Source: Nitratiruptor sp. YY09-18 (lineage in GTDB: Bacteria > Campylobacterota > Campylobacteria > Campylobacterales > Nitratiruptoraceae). From it: DNA of 64,000 nt. Positions 47,465 through 56,044 of the stretch are shown here, piece by piece (within the stretch, counting starts at the first letter, position 1; the number at the start of each line of letters is the position of its first letter). Where the stretch lies: NCBI RefSeq assembly GCF_016593235.1, contig NZ_AP023065.1, positions 868,001 to 932,000 of the forward strand. The letters are read 5' to 3'. The notes beneath the pieces were generated by a model. It made no database searches, was not told the DNA's origin, and was given only the letters and a program-made list of their open reading frames with translations. A program made the translations under genes and the position numbers.

Positions 47465-47907
47465 GAGCCCAGAAGCTTCTTGACTACTTGATTGATACGC
47501 TTCCCATCAGCAACACCAGCAAGCTGTTTGGTAGCCACTCCCATCACTTTGCCAATATCTTTCATTGAAGTTGCACCAACTTCAGTTATGATGTTTTTAA
47601 GTTTTTCTTCTAACTCTTCGTCACCAAGTTGCTTTGGAAGGTAGCTTTTTAAGATTTGTGCCTCTTTCATCTCCTTTTCATAGAGGTCTTCACGGCCACC
47701 CTCTTTATACTGACTCGCTGCCTCTTCACGCTGCTTTACGCTCTTTTGAATGATTTTGATAATGTCTGCATCACTCAACTCTTTTCTTGTATCTACTTCA
47801 ACCTGTTTAATAGCACTCATCAAAAAGCGAATAGTGTCGCGCTTGAAAGTATCTTTTGCTTTCATTGCCTCTTTGAGATCATTTTGCAGTTGCTCTTTGA
47901 GACTCAT
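47461..47907 (-). CDS. GatB/YqeY domain protein
   Basis: A 148-residue protein of the YqeY family. It shows [32 protein letters not shown] at the start and the C-terminal [34 protein letters not shown]. This resembles the tail domain of GatB that grips tRNA in the amidotransferase, but the stand-alone protein has no settled function. A GGAG ribosome binding site precedes the start. It is a single-gene unit between trpC and the dksA-like gene. Confidence 0.92.
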   Translation of the reverse strand: MSLKEQLQNDLKEAMKAKDTFKRDTIRFLMSAIKQVEVDTRKELSDADIIKIIQKSVKQREEAASQYKEGGREDLYEKEMKEAQILKSYLPKQLGDEELEEKLKNIITEVGATSMKDIGKVMGVATKQLAGVADGKRINQVVKKLLGS

Positions 47908-48008
47908 ATCTTCTCCTTTTTTTCCGCAATTATATCTAAAAGATCCAAATTAATCTTCAAAAAAGTTTCGTATGTTAAAATTGCGCAAAATTTAATAGGG
48001 GATTAGAT

Positions 48009-48362
48009 ATGGATTTAAAGTATTTTGAAAAACTACTACTAGAGAGAAAAGAACAAATTCTCAAAAACATATCCTCTGCTGATAGCGAAATAGAAAATCT
48101 CAAAGATAGCGAAATCAATGATGAAATCGATTTTGCCAACATCTGCACAGATAATATGATTGAATTTGCTATCAAATCACAACAGATTCAAGAACTTAAA
48201 GAGATAGAAGAAGCTCTACAAAAGATTAAAAATGGTGACTATGGGATCTGTGAGATGTGCGGAGAGCCAATTAAGCCACTTCGCCTCAAAATTAAGCCCT
48301 ATGCAAAGTACTGTATAATTTGTCGAGAGGTTATCGAAAAAGATAAGAATGTCGAAATATAA
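48009..48362 (+). CDS. dksA: DksA/TraR-type zinc-finger protein
   Basis: A 117-residue protein with a coiled-coil N-terminal part (KYFEKLLLERKEQILKNI) and a C4 zinc finger ICEMCGEPIKPLRLKIKP...YCIICRE near residues 80-107, typical of DksA-like regulators that enter the RNA polymerase secondary channel and work with ppGpp. The acidic coiled-coil tip here (SEINDEIDFANI) differs from the classical DxxDxA, so functional equivalence to Escherichia coli DksA is not certain. It overlaps the following small gene by 14 bases. Confidence 0.82.
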   Translation: MDLKYFEKLLLERKEQILKNISSADSEIENLKDSEINDEIDFANICTDNMIEFAIKSQQIQELKEIEEALQKIKNGDYGICEMCGEPIKPLRLKIKPYAKYCIICREVIEKDKNVEI

Positions 48363-48597
48363 AGATATAGATCTCTCAAATATAATCAATATCTATCCAT
48401 CTATCTATATCGATCACGAGGGGGAGAGGACGACAATATCGCTCGAGTGGTATGAAGAGAATAAAGAGAGTGTCTCCTTTGTCTCTTTTGCCCTCATACT
48501 TCTTTTTCAAGATGGAAGTAAAAAAGAGCTCTTCTTTGATACGCACCAAGAACTTCTCCAAGCAATGCATGATATTGCCAATATTCTTAAAAAATAG
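48349..48597 (+). CDS. Small protein of unknown function
   Basis: An 82-residue cytoplasmic-looking protein. It has a mix of short strands and helices (YPSIYIDHEGERTTISLEWYEE) and a C-terminal helix (HQELLQAMHDIANILKK). No family is recognised. It overlaps the 3' end of the dksA-like gene in another frame, indicating coupled translation, and precedes the motA promoter region. Its frame is well maintained, so it is probably real. Confidence 0.6.
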   Translation: MSKYKDIDLSNIINIYPSIYIDHEGERTTISLEWYEENKESVSFVSFALILLFQDGSKKELFFDTHQELLQAMHDIANILKK

Positions 48598-48613
48598 CAC
48601 CTTTGTCCGATAA
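48588..48613 (+). promoter_or_regulatory. Possible sigma-28 (FliA) promoter for motA
   Basis: TCCGATAA at 48606-48613 differs by one base from the GCCGATAA -10 box of flagellar sigma-28 promoters. TAAAAAAT at 48588-48595 lies ten bases upstream as a weak -35 match to TAAAGTTT. It sits 30 bases ahead of motA, a classic sigma-28 target in other bacteria. Confidence 0.35.
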
Positions 48614-48642
48614 TCAGTAGAAATTAAATCAATAGGACTACC

Positions 48643-49401
48643 ATGGATTTAGGGACTCTGATCGGTTTAGGTGGTGCATGGTTACTCATAATTATCTCTA
48701 TCATTATTGGTGGAAGCCCTGGTGCTTTTATCAATGCTCCTTCACTTCTCATCGTCGTTGGTGGTGGTTTTGCGGCTTCTTTGGCTGCTTTTCCTCTCAA
48801 AGATTTCTTACGCGGTGTCAAAGCCATCGGAAAAGTATTCAAACCTAAACTCCCTGATCCTATCGAACTAATCGAATTTCTCGTCTCAATCACTAAAAAA
48901 GCTAGAAAAGAGGGAATTTTAGCCCTTGAAGGCGATATCGATAAGTTTTATGAAAAAGATAAGATTCTTGGCAACATGATGCGTATGCTCATCGATGGAC
49001 AAAGTGTAGAAGAGATAGAATCAAACTTTGAAAATGCAATTGCACAAGAAGATCAGCAGCTCGATACTGAGATCAAAGTGTGGGATTCACTAGGCGAACT
49101 CTTTCCAGCTCTAGGGATGATAGGTACTCTTATCGGACTTATCCAGATGCTCCAAAACCTCTCAGACCCTGCTGCTCTTGGTCCTGGTATGGCAGTAGCT
49201 ATGATTACGACACTCTATGGTGCAATACTTGCAAACATTTTATGTATTCCCGTCTCCAAAAAGCTCAAATACTACAAAGACCTTCTACTACTTTATAAAG
49301 AATCGTATATTATTACAGTCAAGAGCATAGAAAAAGGTGTCAATCCAAACTCTTTGCAGCAACAACTCTCAGCGCTCTTTGGAGTGGAAGTAGCAGGATA
49401 G
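48643..49401 (+). CDS. motA: Flagellar motor stator protein MotA/PomA
   Basis: The 252-residue stator subunit has four transmembrane helices (about 2-22, 30-50, 148-170 and 180-202) with the cytoplasmic loop between helices 2 and 3 carrying the charged rotor contacts. FPALGMIGTLIGLIQML and GPGMAVAMITTLYGAILANI are the conserved MotA/PomA core with its proline residues. It pairs with MotB to conduct ions and drive the flagellum. The motB gene follows four bases later. The sequence looks more like PomA (short N-terminus), so sodium coupling is possible but not proven. Confidence 0.94.
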   Translation: MDLGTLIGLGGAWLLIIISIIIGGSPGAFINAPSLLIVVGGGFAASLAAFPLKDFLRGVKAIGKVFKPKLPDPIELIEFLVSITKKARKEGILALEGDIDKFYEKDKILGNMMRMLIDGQSVEEIESNFENAIAQEDQQLDTEIKVWDSLGELFPALGMIGTLIGLIQMLQNLSDPAALGPGMAVAMITTLYGAILANILCIPVSKKLKYYKDLLLLYKESYIITVKSIEKGVNPNSLQQQLSALFGVEVAG

Positions 49402-49405
49402 GATC

Positions 49406-50113
49406 ATGGCACGAAAAAAGAAGCAAGAGTGTGCCAGCATCCCTGGCTGGCTAGTCAGCTTTGGGGATTTGATGTCTTTGCTTTTAACTTTTTTCATACT
49501 CCTTTACTCTATGAGTACCGTTTCAGTAGAAAAATTTTATCAATCGATTAGAGGTCTCACCGAAGCTTTTGGTGGTCGCAAAATGTTACAAGAATCTAGA
49601 ACGTTAGTCAAGAACAAAGTAGAACTCAACTTCGATAAGATGTATCCCCGTATAAAAAAGAAAAAGAGACTCCTTGCAACCCTCAATGAACTCAATCAAA
49701 TGCTCAATAGATCAGGTATTGAAGCGGAAGTGATTGATCATGGAACCAAGGTAATTTTGCGTATGGCAAGCGATAAAATCTTCCAACCAGGAAGTGCAAT
49801 GCCAACAAAAGAGGCAATGGCATACTTCCTCACACTCTGTGAACGACTCAAAGAGAGCGGATTTCACTTAAATATAATCGGCTATACAGACAACACACCA
49901 ATCCATTCGTCACAATTTAAGAACAACTGGGAGCTTTCTATATATAGGGCTCTCAATGTCTTAAGACTCTTCGTAAAGTGCGGATACGACAAACGTCTCA
50001 TAAGTGCAGCTGGAAGAGGGGAGTATGATCCAATCGCTCCCAATGATACACCGCAAAATAGGGCAAAAAACAGGCGTGTCGAGATCGTAATCGATGTAGC
50101 AGGAATAGGGTAG
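49406..50113 (+). CDS. motB: Flagellar motor stator protein MotB (first paralogue)
   Basis: A 235-residue stator subunit with one transmembrane helix (about 17-37) carrying the ion-binding aspartate (SFGDLMSLL, Asp21). A periplasmic plug/linker follows, then an OmpA-like peptidoglycan-binding domain (about 125-232) with NIIGYTDNTP and the RAKNRRVEIVID ending. It follows motA by four bases and is followed three bases later by a second MotB-like gene with nearly the same N-terminus. All expected functional residues are present. Confidence 0.93.
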   Translation: MARKKKQECASIPGWLVSFGDLMSLLLTFFILLYSMSTVSVEKFYQSIRGLTEAFGGRKMLQESRTLVKNKVELNFDKMYPRIKKKKRLLATLNELNQMLNRSGIEAEVIDHGTKVILRMASDKIFQPGSAMPTKEAMAYFLTLCERLKESGFHLNIIGYTDNTPIHSSQFKNNWELSIYRALNVLRLFVKCGYDKRLISAAGRGEYDPIAPNDTPQNRAKNRRVEIVIDVAGIG

Positions 50114-50116
50114 AAG

Positions 50117-50803
50117 ATGGCTAGAAAGAAAGAGCAAGAGTGTCCTAGTATTCCTGGGTGGCTAGTTAGTTTTGGTGACTTGATGTCGCTACTGTTGACA
50201 TTTTTTATTTTGCTTTACGCTATGAGTACTGTTGATGTCACAAAAGCATTGAAATTTCTCTCATATTTTCAAGGCGAACCAAACTTTAAACAACTCAAAA
50301 TCAATGTCGTTCCACCAATTGTGCCGTTTTCGACTGATGTAGTTACAAAGATTAAAAAACGCATCAAAAAGATTCTCCCTTCTCATGCCTTTCAGATGAG
50401 CGTAACAAGCAAATATGCACTTGTAAGACTCTTTAATGATATAATGTTTGAGGATGATGGCTACACTCTCACACCAAAAGCCAAAGAGGCACTCAATCAG
50501 ATTGCACAAGTTTTAAAAAACATACAAAATAAGCAAAAATTTCATATTAAGGTAGTAGGGCATGCTTTTATAGAAGATCCTGAGAACCTTCCACCAGATG
50601 TGCAAGATGCTTGGGATCTTTCTATTAAAAGAGCAGAAGCTGTAGCTATGTATCTCATGCAAAAAGGGGTAGACCCTGCAAAATTTTATCTAACCGGATA
50701 TGGGGATACAAAACCTCTCTATACTTGGAACAATCCAATGCTCAAACGTAGAAATAATAGAGTAGAAATTTATATAGAAGTAGAGAAAAAGGTAGCGCCT
50801 TAA
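50117..50803 (+). CDS. MotB-like stator protein (second paralogue)
   Basis: A 228-residue second MotB. Residues 1-37 are almost the same as in the first copy (ECPSIPGWLVSFGDLMSLLL, ion-binding Asp21 conserved), but the linker and OmpA-like domain are strongly diverged (FHIKVVGHAFIEDP, RNNRVEIYIEV). DNA identity in the shared part is reduced by many synonymous changes, so the duplication is old and both N-termini remain under selection. It may form mixed or alternative stators with MotA. It overlaps the convergent chorismate mutase gene by four bases. Confidence 0.88.
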   Translation: MARKKEQECPSIPGWLVSFGDLMSLLLTFFILLYAMSTVDVTKALKFLSYFQGEPNFKQLKINVVPPIVPFSTDVVTKIKKRIKKILPSHAFQMSVTSKYALVRLFNDIMFEDDGYTLTPKAKEALNQIAQVLKNIQNKQKFHIKVVGHAFIEDPENLPPDVQDAWDLSIKRAEAVAMYLMQKGVDPAKFYLTGYGDTKPLYTWNNPMLKRRNNRVEIYIEVEKKVAP

Positions 50804-51099
50804 TAAGCACCACCGTTTTTAAACTCTTCTATCTCCATCTCCACCATTTTATCAATAAGAATCTTGAAAATATCAGCTACAAGGTTTGGTGAAATCCCAA
50901 GAGTTGCTGCAAGATGGCGCACATGTGAAAGAACATCGTTGATACGTTCTTCACTCTTTATATCTTCGATGCTCTCTTTAAACTTAGCAGCCTGTTTAAC
51001 ATACTTGCTTCGTTTTGCAATGAGTCTGACTATCTCCTCATCAATCTTATCAATCTCTTTTCTTACTTCATCTAGACTTTGACACTCTTTGACATCCAT
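50800..51099 (-). CDS. Chorismate mutase (AroQ class)
   Basis: A 99-residue stand-alone AroQ-type chorismate mutase that makes prephenate for Phe and Tyr. Visible are LDEVRKEIDKIDEEIVRLIAKRSKYVKQAAKFK (active-site Arg and Lys on helix 1) and ERINDVLSHVRHLAATLGISP. No prephenate dehydratase domain is attached, so the protein is only the N-terminal unit of a P-protein. It lies ten bases after the xerH stop's upstream neighbour region and is probably cotranscribed as the first gene with xerH next on the same strand in reverse order (xerH upstream, this gene downstream). Confidence 0.88.
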   Translation of the reverse strand: MDVKECQSLDEVRKEIDKIDEEIVRLIAKRSKYVKQAAKFKESIEDIKSEERINDVLSHVRHLAATLGISPNLVADIFKILIDKMVEMEIEEFKNGGAY

Positions 51100-51108
51100 A
51101 ATTTCTCC

Positions 51109-52161
51109 TTAATCTATTTTATCCATAATGCTTGCTGCTTTGTAGAGACGCTCTTTATCAAAGTGGGTATAGATCCTTGATGTATCAAGGCTTGCGTGTC
51201 CCAAAGCCTCTTGTACCAAGACCAAATCTTTGCTTTTATTATACAGCAAAGTTGCAAAAGTATGGCGCAGCATATGAGCACCATTTTTCTCTTTGCGAAT
51301 ACCGCAACTAAGTAAAATCTTCTCTACAATCCTACTGATATAGGCCTGGGTGAGGGGAGTACCCTTTTTGTTACAAAAGAGCAAACCCTCTTCACACTGT
51401 CTCATAGCAAGCCACTCTTGCAAATCGTGGTCGATTTTTTCTTTTTTTATCATTACAACTCGTGCTTTATTCCCTTTGCCTGTAATTTTTATCAAGTAGA
51501 CATCCTCTTGGGGCAAAAGATCTTTGAGTTTGAGATGTGTAGCTTCTGAGACACGAATACCTGTATAGATGATGAGTTTAATGAGAGCTCTGTTGCGCGC
51601 GGCAACATCTGTGCGGAAAGGGTAGCTATCGATTGCATCCAAAAATCTCTTTATCTCTTCTTCGCTCAAATACGCAGGGAGCTTTTGTCCAGCTTTTCCC
51701 CTGAGTCCTCCCCAGTTTTTGAGCTCAATCCCATAGATATGCTTATCATCGTTATTTTTATCAATATAGGCAAAGAAGTTGATCATTGCTATACGATAGT
51801 TTTTTTTCGTTGCATCACTGAGGCCACTTGTGGATGAACTCAAAAAGTCTACTATAAGCTCCTCATCGATCTCTTTCATACTCGCAAGACCTAGATTATC
51901 TAAAAATCTGTAGAGCTTTTCAAGAGGTTTATAATATGTATTGACCCCAATAAGTCCTATATTTCTTGCACTGCGAACCAATTTACTAAGTTCATCAATA
52001 TTTTTGGTTCCTATAGTTAAAGATTTTAAAATGGCAGCTAGTTGCTCTTCATCTTTTACCTGACGGTTAGAAAGAGAAGTAAGCTTAAATCGTATATAGC
52101 GCTCAATCCAAAAGCGCATTGTATCTTCAAAAGTAGATTGAAAATCGAGAGGATATTTCAT
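51109..52161 (-). CDS. xerH: XerH-type tyrosine recombinase
   Basis: A 350-residue tyrosine recombinase that resolves chromosome dimers at dif in single-recombinase epsilonproteobacteria. The catalytic set is complete: Arg203 in TGIRVSEATH, a Lys in KITGKGNKARV, His296 and Arg299 in HMLRHTFA, His322 in LGHASLDTSRIYTH and the nucleophile Tyr331. The N-terminal SAM-like DNA-binding domain spans about 60-150. GAGGAAAAACA precedes the start. A dif-like inverted repeat lies about 55 bases upstream. Chorismate mutase follows downstream. Confidence 0.9.
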   Translation of the reverse strand: MKYPLDFQSTFEDTMRFWIERYIRFKLTSLSNRQVKDEEQLAAILKSLTIGTKNIDELSKLVRSARNIGLIGVNTYYKPLEKLYRFLDNLGLASMKEIDEELIVDFLSSSTSGLSDATKKNYRIAMINFFAYIDKNNDDKHIYGIELKNWGGLRGKAGQKLPAYLSEEEIKRFLDAIDSYPFRTDVAARNRALIKLIIYTGIRVSEATHLKLKDLLPQEDVYLIKITGKGNKARVVMIKKEKIDHDLQEWLAMRQCEEGLLFCNKKGTPLTQAYISRIVEKILLSCGIRKEKNGAHMLRHTFATLLYNKSKDLVLVQEALGHASLDTSRIYTHFDKERLYKAASIMDKID

Positions 52162-52213
52162 TGTTTTTCCTCAAAGTATTTTTTTAGAAGTATAGCAAAC
52201 CGTACCTGAAAGT

Positions 52214-52241
52214 TAGTTTGAAAATTATAGTTTTCAATACT
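52214..52241. other. Candidate difH site upstream of xerH
   Basis: Two 11-base arms, TAGTTTGAAAA and TTTTCAATACT, flank a six-base centre TTATAG. The inner seven bases of each arm (TTGAAAA/TTTTCAA) are a perfect inverted repeat. Arm length, six-base spacer and TGAAAA/TTTTCA inner sequence match what is known of XerH sites in Helicobacter and Campylobacter, and the xerH gene begins 53 bases away. A/T-rich repeats occur by chance, so this is a candidate only. Confidence 0.5.
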
Positions 52242-52313
52242 TTTATTGATATTATCCAATATTTGCTTGTCAATGAGATCAAATGTAGATAAAAAGCCTC
52301 TGTTTCATTTAAG

Positions 52314-52391
52314 TGAACTTTTGTTAACATAGAATGAACAAATGTTAATGATTATATTATCAAGCGTTCACGTAGTATGAACATCTGTTAA
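52314..52391. promoter_or_regulatory. Operator array upstream of the TetR gene (three TGAAC-N4-GTTAA copies)
   Basis: The same near-palindrome occurs three times: 52314-52327, 52335-52348 and 52378-52391. The first to second distance is 21 bp and the second to third 43 bp, about two and four helical turns, so all sites face the same side of the DNA. A degenerate fourth copy with a good right half GTTCA (52366-52370) fills the gap at the same period. The last copy ends 20 bases before the TetR start codon. Autoregulation by the TetR protein is the natural reading. Confidence 0.7.
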
Positions 52392-52411
52392 TATTTATGC
52401 TAGGAGATACC

Positions 52412-53038
52412 ATGACAGCGGATGTTGAAAAAATATCAAAGCCAAACACTACTAAAGATAAGATATTAACAGCTGCTATTGAACTTATGGCTGAAGGTGG
52501 GTATAGTGGTGCATCAATGCGCAAAATTGCGCGTAAAGTCGGCATACGTGAAAGTGCAATTTATAACCATTTTAAAAACAAAGATGAGATCTTTCAAACC
52601 ATCATGCAGCAGCTCTTTTCCAACCCTTTTGAAGATTTTTTCCAAAAAAAACCGATTGAAGAGTATGCTCCAAAAGGAAAGAGGTATCTCTATGAATATG
52701 CAGCAACAATCAAGCTATTAACATTTGATCCAAAGAATGAGAAACTCTTTCGCATTATCCTAGCAGAACTCTTACACAATAAAGATGTAAGAAAACTCTT
52801 TTTGAAGTATTTTTATGATGAGAATATCAAGCAGCTCTCAAAAGCCTTCTTTATTATGATGCAAAATGGCCTTATTCGCTCAGCAGATCCTATGCTTATG
52901 GCACAAGAGTTTTTTGCACCATTTTTATACTGGAGAATCGATATTACCCTCTTACGCATCGATGAAGAATCAACGCAGCATCTCTCTACGATTTTTGAAA
53001 AACATGTAGATTTTTTTTGGGAAAATGTAGCTTTATAG
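52412..53038 (+). CDS. TetR/AcrR family transcriptional regulator
   Basis: A 208-residue repressor. The N-terminal HTH (about residues 11-60) shows TKDKILTAAIELMAEGGYSGASMRKIA followed by VGIRESAIYNHFKNKDEIF, the TetR signature. The C-terminal helical ligand domain is family-typical but without an obvious ligand. ATG 52412 is chosen because AGGAG lies five bases upstream; an earlier ATG at 52397 precedes this site. No efflux pump or enzyme gene is adjacent, so apart from itself its targets are elsewhere. The stop abuts the convergent hypA stop with no spacer. Confidence 0.9.
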   Translation: MTADVEKISKPNTTKDKILTAAIELMAEGGYSGASMRKIARKVGIRESAIYNHFKNKDEIFQTIMQQLFSNPFEDFFQKKPIEEYAPKGKRYLYEYAATIKLLTFDPKNEKLFRIILAELLHNKDVRKLFLKYFYDENIKQLSKAFFIMMQNGLIRSADPMLMAQEFFAPFLYWRIDITLLRIDEESTQHLSTIFEKHVDFFWENVAL

Positions 53039-53386
53039 TTACTTCATATCAAGTCGCATGAGAATCATATCTTCTCCATCGACAATATCTAAATCTACAT
53101 CTCCACAATGTTTGCATTCATAAAATATCTCATTTTTTTCAAACCGGCTCTTTTTTTTGCATATACGGCATTTTGCAATAATTGGCTGAATGATCATCTC
53201 AAGCTCTGCATCGCTGCAAAGTGTACCCTCTTTGAATGTATCAAATGCAATCTTTAAAAGATGTGCTTCTACGCCACTCATGACACCAATTTTCACAACG
53301 ACTCTTTCTACTTTCGTGGCGTTATGTTTTTTCGCATTCTCTTCAATTAGATCCAGCATGCTTTGCACTATGGAATACTCATGCAT
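53039..53386 (-). CDS. hypA: Hydrogenase nickel-incorporation protein HypA
   Basis: HypA delivers nickel to the NiFe-hydrogenase large subunit with HypB. The 115-residue protein starts with the invariant MHEYSIV (His2 nickel ligand region; Glu3 also conserved) and has the zinc motif [10 protein letters not shown]...YECKHCG in its second half. In Helicobacter HypA also serves urease; no urease genes are in this window. It is the last gene of the hyp operon and overlaps hypX by eight bases. Confidence 0.97.
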   Translation of the reverse strand: MHEYSIVQSMLDLIEENAKKHNATKVERVVVKIGVMSGVEAHLLKIAFDTFKEGTLCSDAELEMIIQPIIAKCRICKKKSRFEKNEIFYECKHCGDVDLDIVDGEDMILMRLDMK

Positions 53387-55058
53387 TTACTCTCCTATGT
53401 TTTGCAATTCTTAGAGGCGTTTGTGTAGGGCATATTTTATAGACAAAATTGTGGCGCAGTTTGTGAAAATCACTTTTTGGATCCCAAAACTGAGGATACA
53501 TTTTCTCAAGTTCATTTTCTACGCACTCTTGAATATACTCTTTATCCTGCTCTAGCCGGTCTCTCTTTTGATCAAGTAGTTCATAAAATCGCTCTTCATC
53601 TTGTGCCAGTTGCAATGCATATGATTCAACCTCTTGAAAATTTTTGAAAACTTCATCAATAAGACCAATACTTTTGGCTTCTTGTGCATTGAGAGGCAAG
53701 GCTTCATCCAAAAGCTTCTGTGCTATCTCTTTCCCAACTCTTCGTGGTAGTGTATAAGTATGATATTCACTGCCGCTAAGTCCTATCGTTCTGTAGTGCG
53801 GGTTTAGTACGATGCTGCTTTTAGCAAAAACAAAGTCTCCTGCAATCCCCAAAAATACGCCCCCTGCTCCTGCATTTGCCCTAAATGCAGTGATTGTTAA
53901 AATATCATCGCTAAAAAGAATCGTCTTAATGAGATTATTCATAGCGTTGATATTGCTCCAACCATCCTCACCTTGTTTTTTGCTATCTTCCAAAATCGTC
54001 AAGTGAATCCCATTGCTAAAAAACTGCTCGCCACCCATTAAAACAAGAACATCCACTTCATCCCTTAATGTTTCTATCGCATATTTCAGACGAATACACT
54101 GCTCACTACTCATAGCGCCATTATAGAAATCAAATGCCAAAAAGCCTACATTTTGTTTTTTATAAAAGGTAATCTCTTTAAATGTCGGCAAATCTGGATC
54201 CACATACAAAGAAATGCGCTCTTCTTTGATCCCTTTAAGACGATCTTTTAGGACATAGGTTGAGGGGAGTTTGATTTGTCGAATACCATTTTTAATCTCT
54301 GTCATTTTCTGGATCCAAACGGCACCATCGATCGTTTTAACCAACACTGCACCATCTCGTTTTGCCAAAATCTCTTTCGGTTTTGCTTCTTTTTTCTCAA
54401 GCCCAGTCTGCTCTTTTACTGCTCCAAAAAGATAAACTTCACAATCGAAAAATCGATCTTTGATACCTGGATAGTTATCGGATGCATTGAGTTTTTGTAT
54501 GATCGTTTCGCTAGAGTCTTTGTTCCATTCAATTGCTCTTATGCTTTGTGTCACTTTTGGATGCAAAGGTTTTTTCGGATTTGTTAAAGGTTTTTTATTA
54601 GATTTTAGTTTCTCAATCAGCTCATCAACTAGCTCGATAGCCAAATCGCTCACTACTGTTCGATACAGATACCCTTTCGTTGCATGTTCGGGCAAAGAGA
54701 AGTTTCTGTGTCCCCATACGGCTCCTGCATCAAACTCCTCATCAGCTTCCAAAATAGATACGCCCCATTCTTTCATATTATTTAATATGGCATTATCGAG
54801 TGCATAGGCACCTCTATCTCCGAAGGGACCAGGATGGATAATAAAGGTTGGGTATTTGGTAAAAACTTCTTTTGGGATCTTTTTTGTAAGATAGGTGGCT
54901 AAAATGAGATCTGGAGCAAAAAGATCTGCACCTTCAATCATCGTCTCTTCATTGATAGCATACTCGACACTCACGTCAATCCCAAGCTCTTTAAGGTGAC
55001 AAAATATTTTCTGCGTCAAGCTGTTAAATGTGTTACATAATAGAAGCACTTTTAGCAT
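53379..55058 (-). CDS. hypX: HypX/HoxX hydrogenase maturation protein (formyl-transferase + crotonase fusion)
   Basis: A 559-residue two-domain protein. The N-terminal part (about 1-270) resembles formyltetrahydrofolate-dependent transferases, with [20 protein letters not shown] as the signature. The C-terminal part (about 300-559) is an enoyl-CoA hydratase/isomerase (crotonase) fold with [17 protein letters not shown]. HypX makes the CO ligand of the NiFe site from formyl groups, and in other bacteria is linked to hydrogenase assembly under oxygen. It lies between hypE and hypA with overlaps at both ends, so it is part of the core operon. Confidence 0.92.
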   Translation of the reverse strand: MLKVLLLCNTFNSLTQKIFCHLKELGIDVSVEYAINEETMIEGADLFAPDLILATYLTKKIPKEVFTKYPTFIIHPGPFGDRGAYALDNAILNNMKEWGVSILEADEEFDAGAVWGHRNFSLPEHATKGYLYRTVVSDLAIELVDELIEKLKSNKKPLTNPKKPLHPKVTQSIRAIEWNKDSSETIIQKLNASDNYPGIKDRFFDCEVYLFGAVKEQTGLEKKEAKPKEILAKRDGAVLVKTIDGAVWIQKMTEIKNGIRQIKLPSTYVLKDRLKGIKEERISLYVDPDLPTFKEITFYKKQNVGFLAFDFYNGAMSSEQCIRLKYAIETLRDEVDVLVLMGGEQFFSNGIHLTILEDSKKQGEDGWSNINAMNNLIKTILFSDDILTITAFRANAGAGGVFLGIAGDFVFAKSSIVLNPHYRTIGLSGSEYHTYTLPRRVGKEIAQKLLDEALPLNAQEAKSIGLIDEVFKNFQEVESYALQLAQDEERFYELLDQKRDRLEQDKEYIQECVENELEKMYPQFWDPKSDFHKLRHNFVYKICPTQTPLRIAKHRRVNA

Positions 55059-56044
55059 ATTCTAGGAAGTATCTCCCCTGTTGGCATATCCAAAAAGCGT
55101 TTTGTTCCCCACTCACTTTGTAAAGTTACACGACCAGGATAGGAATCACTCACCTCTCCGACGATCGCAGCATGAGGATTATGTTTTTGTAAAATCTCTT
55201 GAGCCCTCTTTGCATCATTTTGATCAACCACTACCATAAAAGTCCCCTCATTTGCCAAGACAAATGGTTCAAATCCAAGTATCTCACATATCCCTTGTAC
55301 CCCTTCATCAACCATAAATCTGCCCTCTTCTATCTCCATCGTTGTATTGGTTGCCATTGCCCACTCGTTTAAAACAGCGGCAACTCCTCCTCGTGTTGCA
55401 TCACGCATAGCTTTAATCTCAATGTCTGCTTCAATAAGTTCTTCTACAATTGGCCACAACGATTTACAGTCACTTTCAATACTGTTCGCAAGCTCAATTC
55501 CTTCACGACCTGCAAAAATGGCAGCTCCATGTCTTGCAATGTCACCGCTTACTAAAAGTTTGTCTCCTATTGTAATATTTTCTTGTGAAGAGTTGATAAT
55601 TCTCTCTCCAATGGCAGAGACATTTATATAGACTCCATCGCAACTGCCTTTTGGAACCACCTTTGTATCACCTGTGACAATTGCAGCACCGTTGATGGAA
55701 AGCTCTTTTTTCATACTTCGTACAATTTTTTCAAGATCGCGCAGCAAAAATCCCTCCTCTATAATAAAAGAAAGGCTTAGAAATTTTGGTTTTGCTCCCA
55801 TCATAGCCAAATCGTTACAAGATCCAGCAATGGCTAATTTTCCGATATCTCCACCAGGGAAAAAGATCGGAGAAATGGTAAAGGAATCTGTTGTAAAAGC
55901 AGGATTTGTCAAAGATGGTAAAGCAGTGGCATCTTCAGCCTTTTGGAGATGTTCATTTTGCAAATGGCGTTGGATCGTTTTTTGGATCAGCTCCATATTC
56001 TCTATCCCGCCATTGCCCATAGCAAGGGTAACAACCTTTTTCAT
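55052..56044 (-). CDS. hypE: Hydrogenase expression/formation protein HypE
   Basis: HypE dehydrates the carbamoyl group to cyanide on its C-terminal cysteine. The 330-residue product (start ATG 56044 with GGAGGTACA upstream) shows LAMGNGGIENMELI, the ATP-binding AGSCNDLAMMGAKP and GDTKVVPKGSCDG segments, RDATRGGVAAVLNE, and ends in the required PRIC with terminal Cys. A longer upstream start is possible but lies inside hypD and has no ribosome binding site. The start overlaps the hypD stop (ATGA). Confidence 0.97.
   Translation of the reverse strand: MKKVVTLAMGNGGIENMELIQKTIQRHLQNEHLQKAEDATALPSLTNPAFTTDSFTISPIFFPGGDIGKLAIAGSCNDLAMMGAKPKFLSLSFIIEEGFLLRDLEKIVRSMKKELSINGAAIVTGDTKVVPKGSCDGVYINVSAIGERIINSSQENITIGDKLLVSGDIARHGAAIFAGREGIELANSIESDCKSLWPIVEELIEADIEIKAMRDATRGGVAAVLNEWAMATNTTMEIEEGRFMVDEGVQGICEILGFEPFVLANEGTFMVVVDQNDAKRAQEILQKHNPHAAIVGEVSDSYPGRVTLQSEWGTKRFLDMPTGEILPRIC

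Noticed and set aside
52158-52304. A 48-codon open stretch on the - strand ending in an ATGA overlap with the xerH start.
   Set aside because: It has no ATG, no ribosome binding site for its only TTG start, and it contains the dif-like inverted repeat. The overlap is probably chance.
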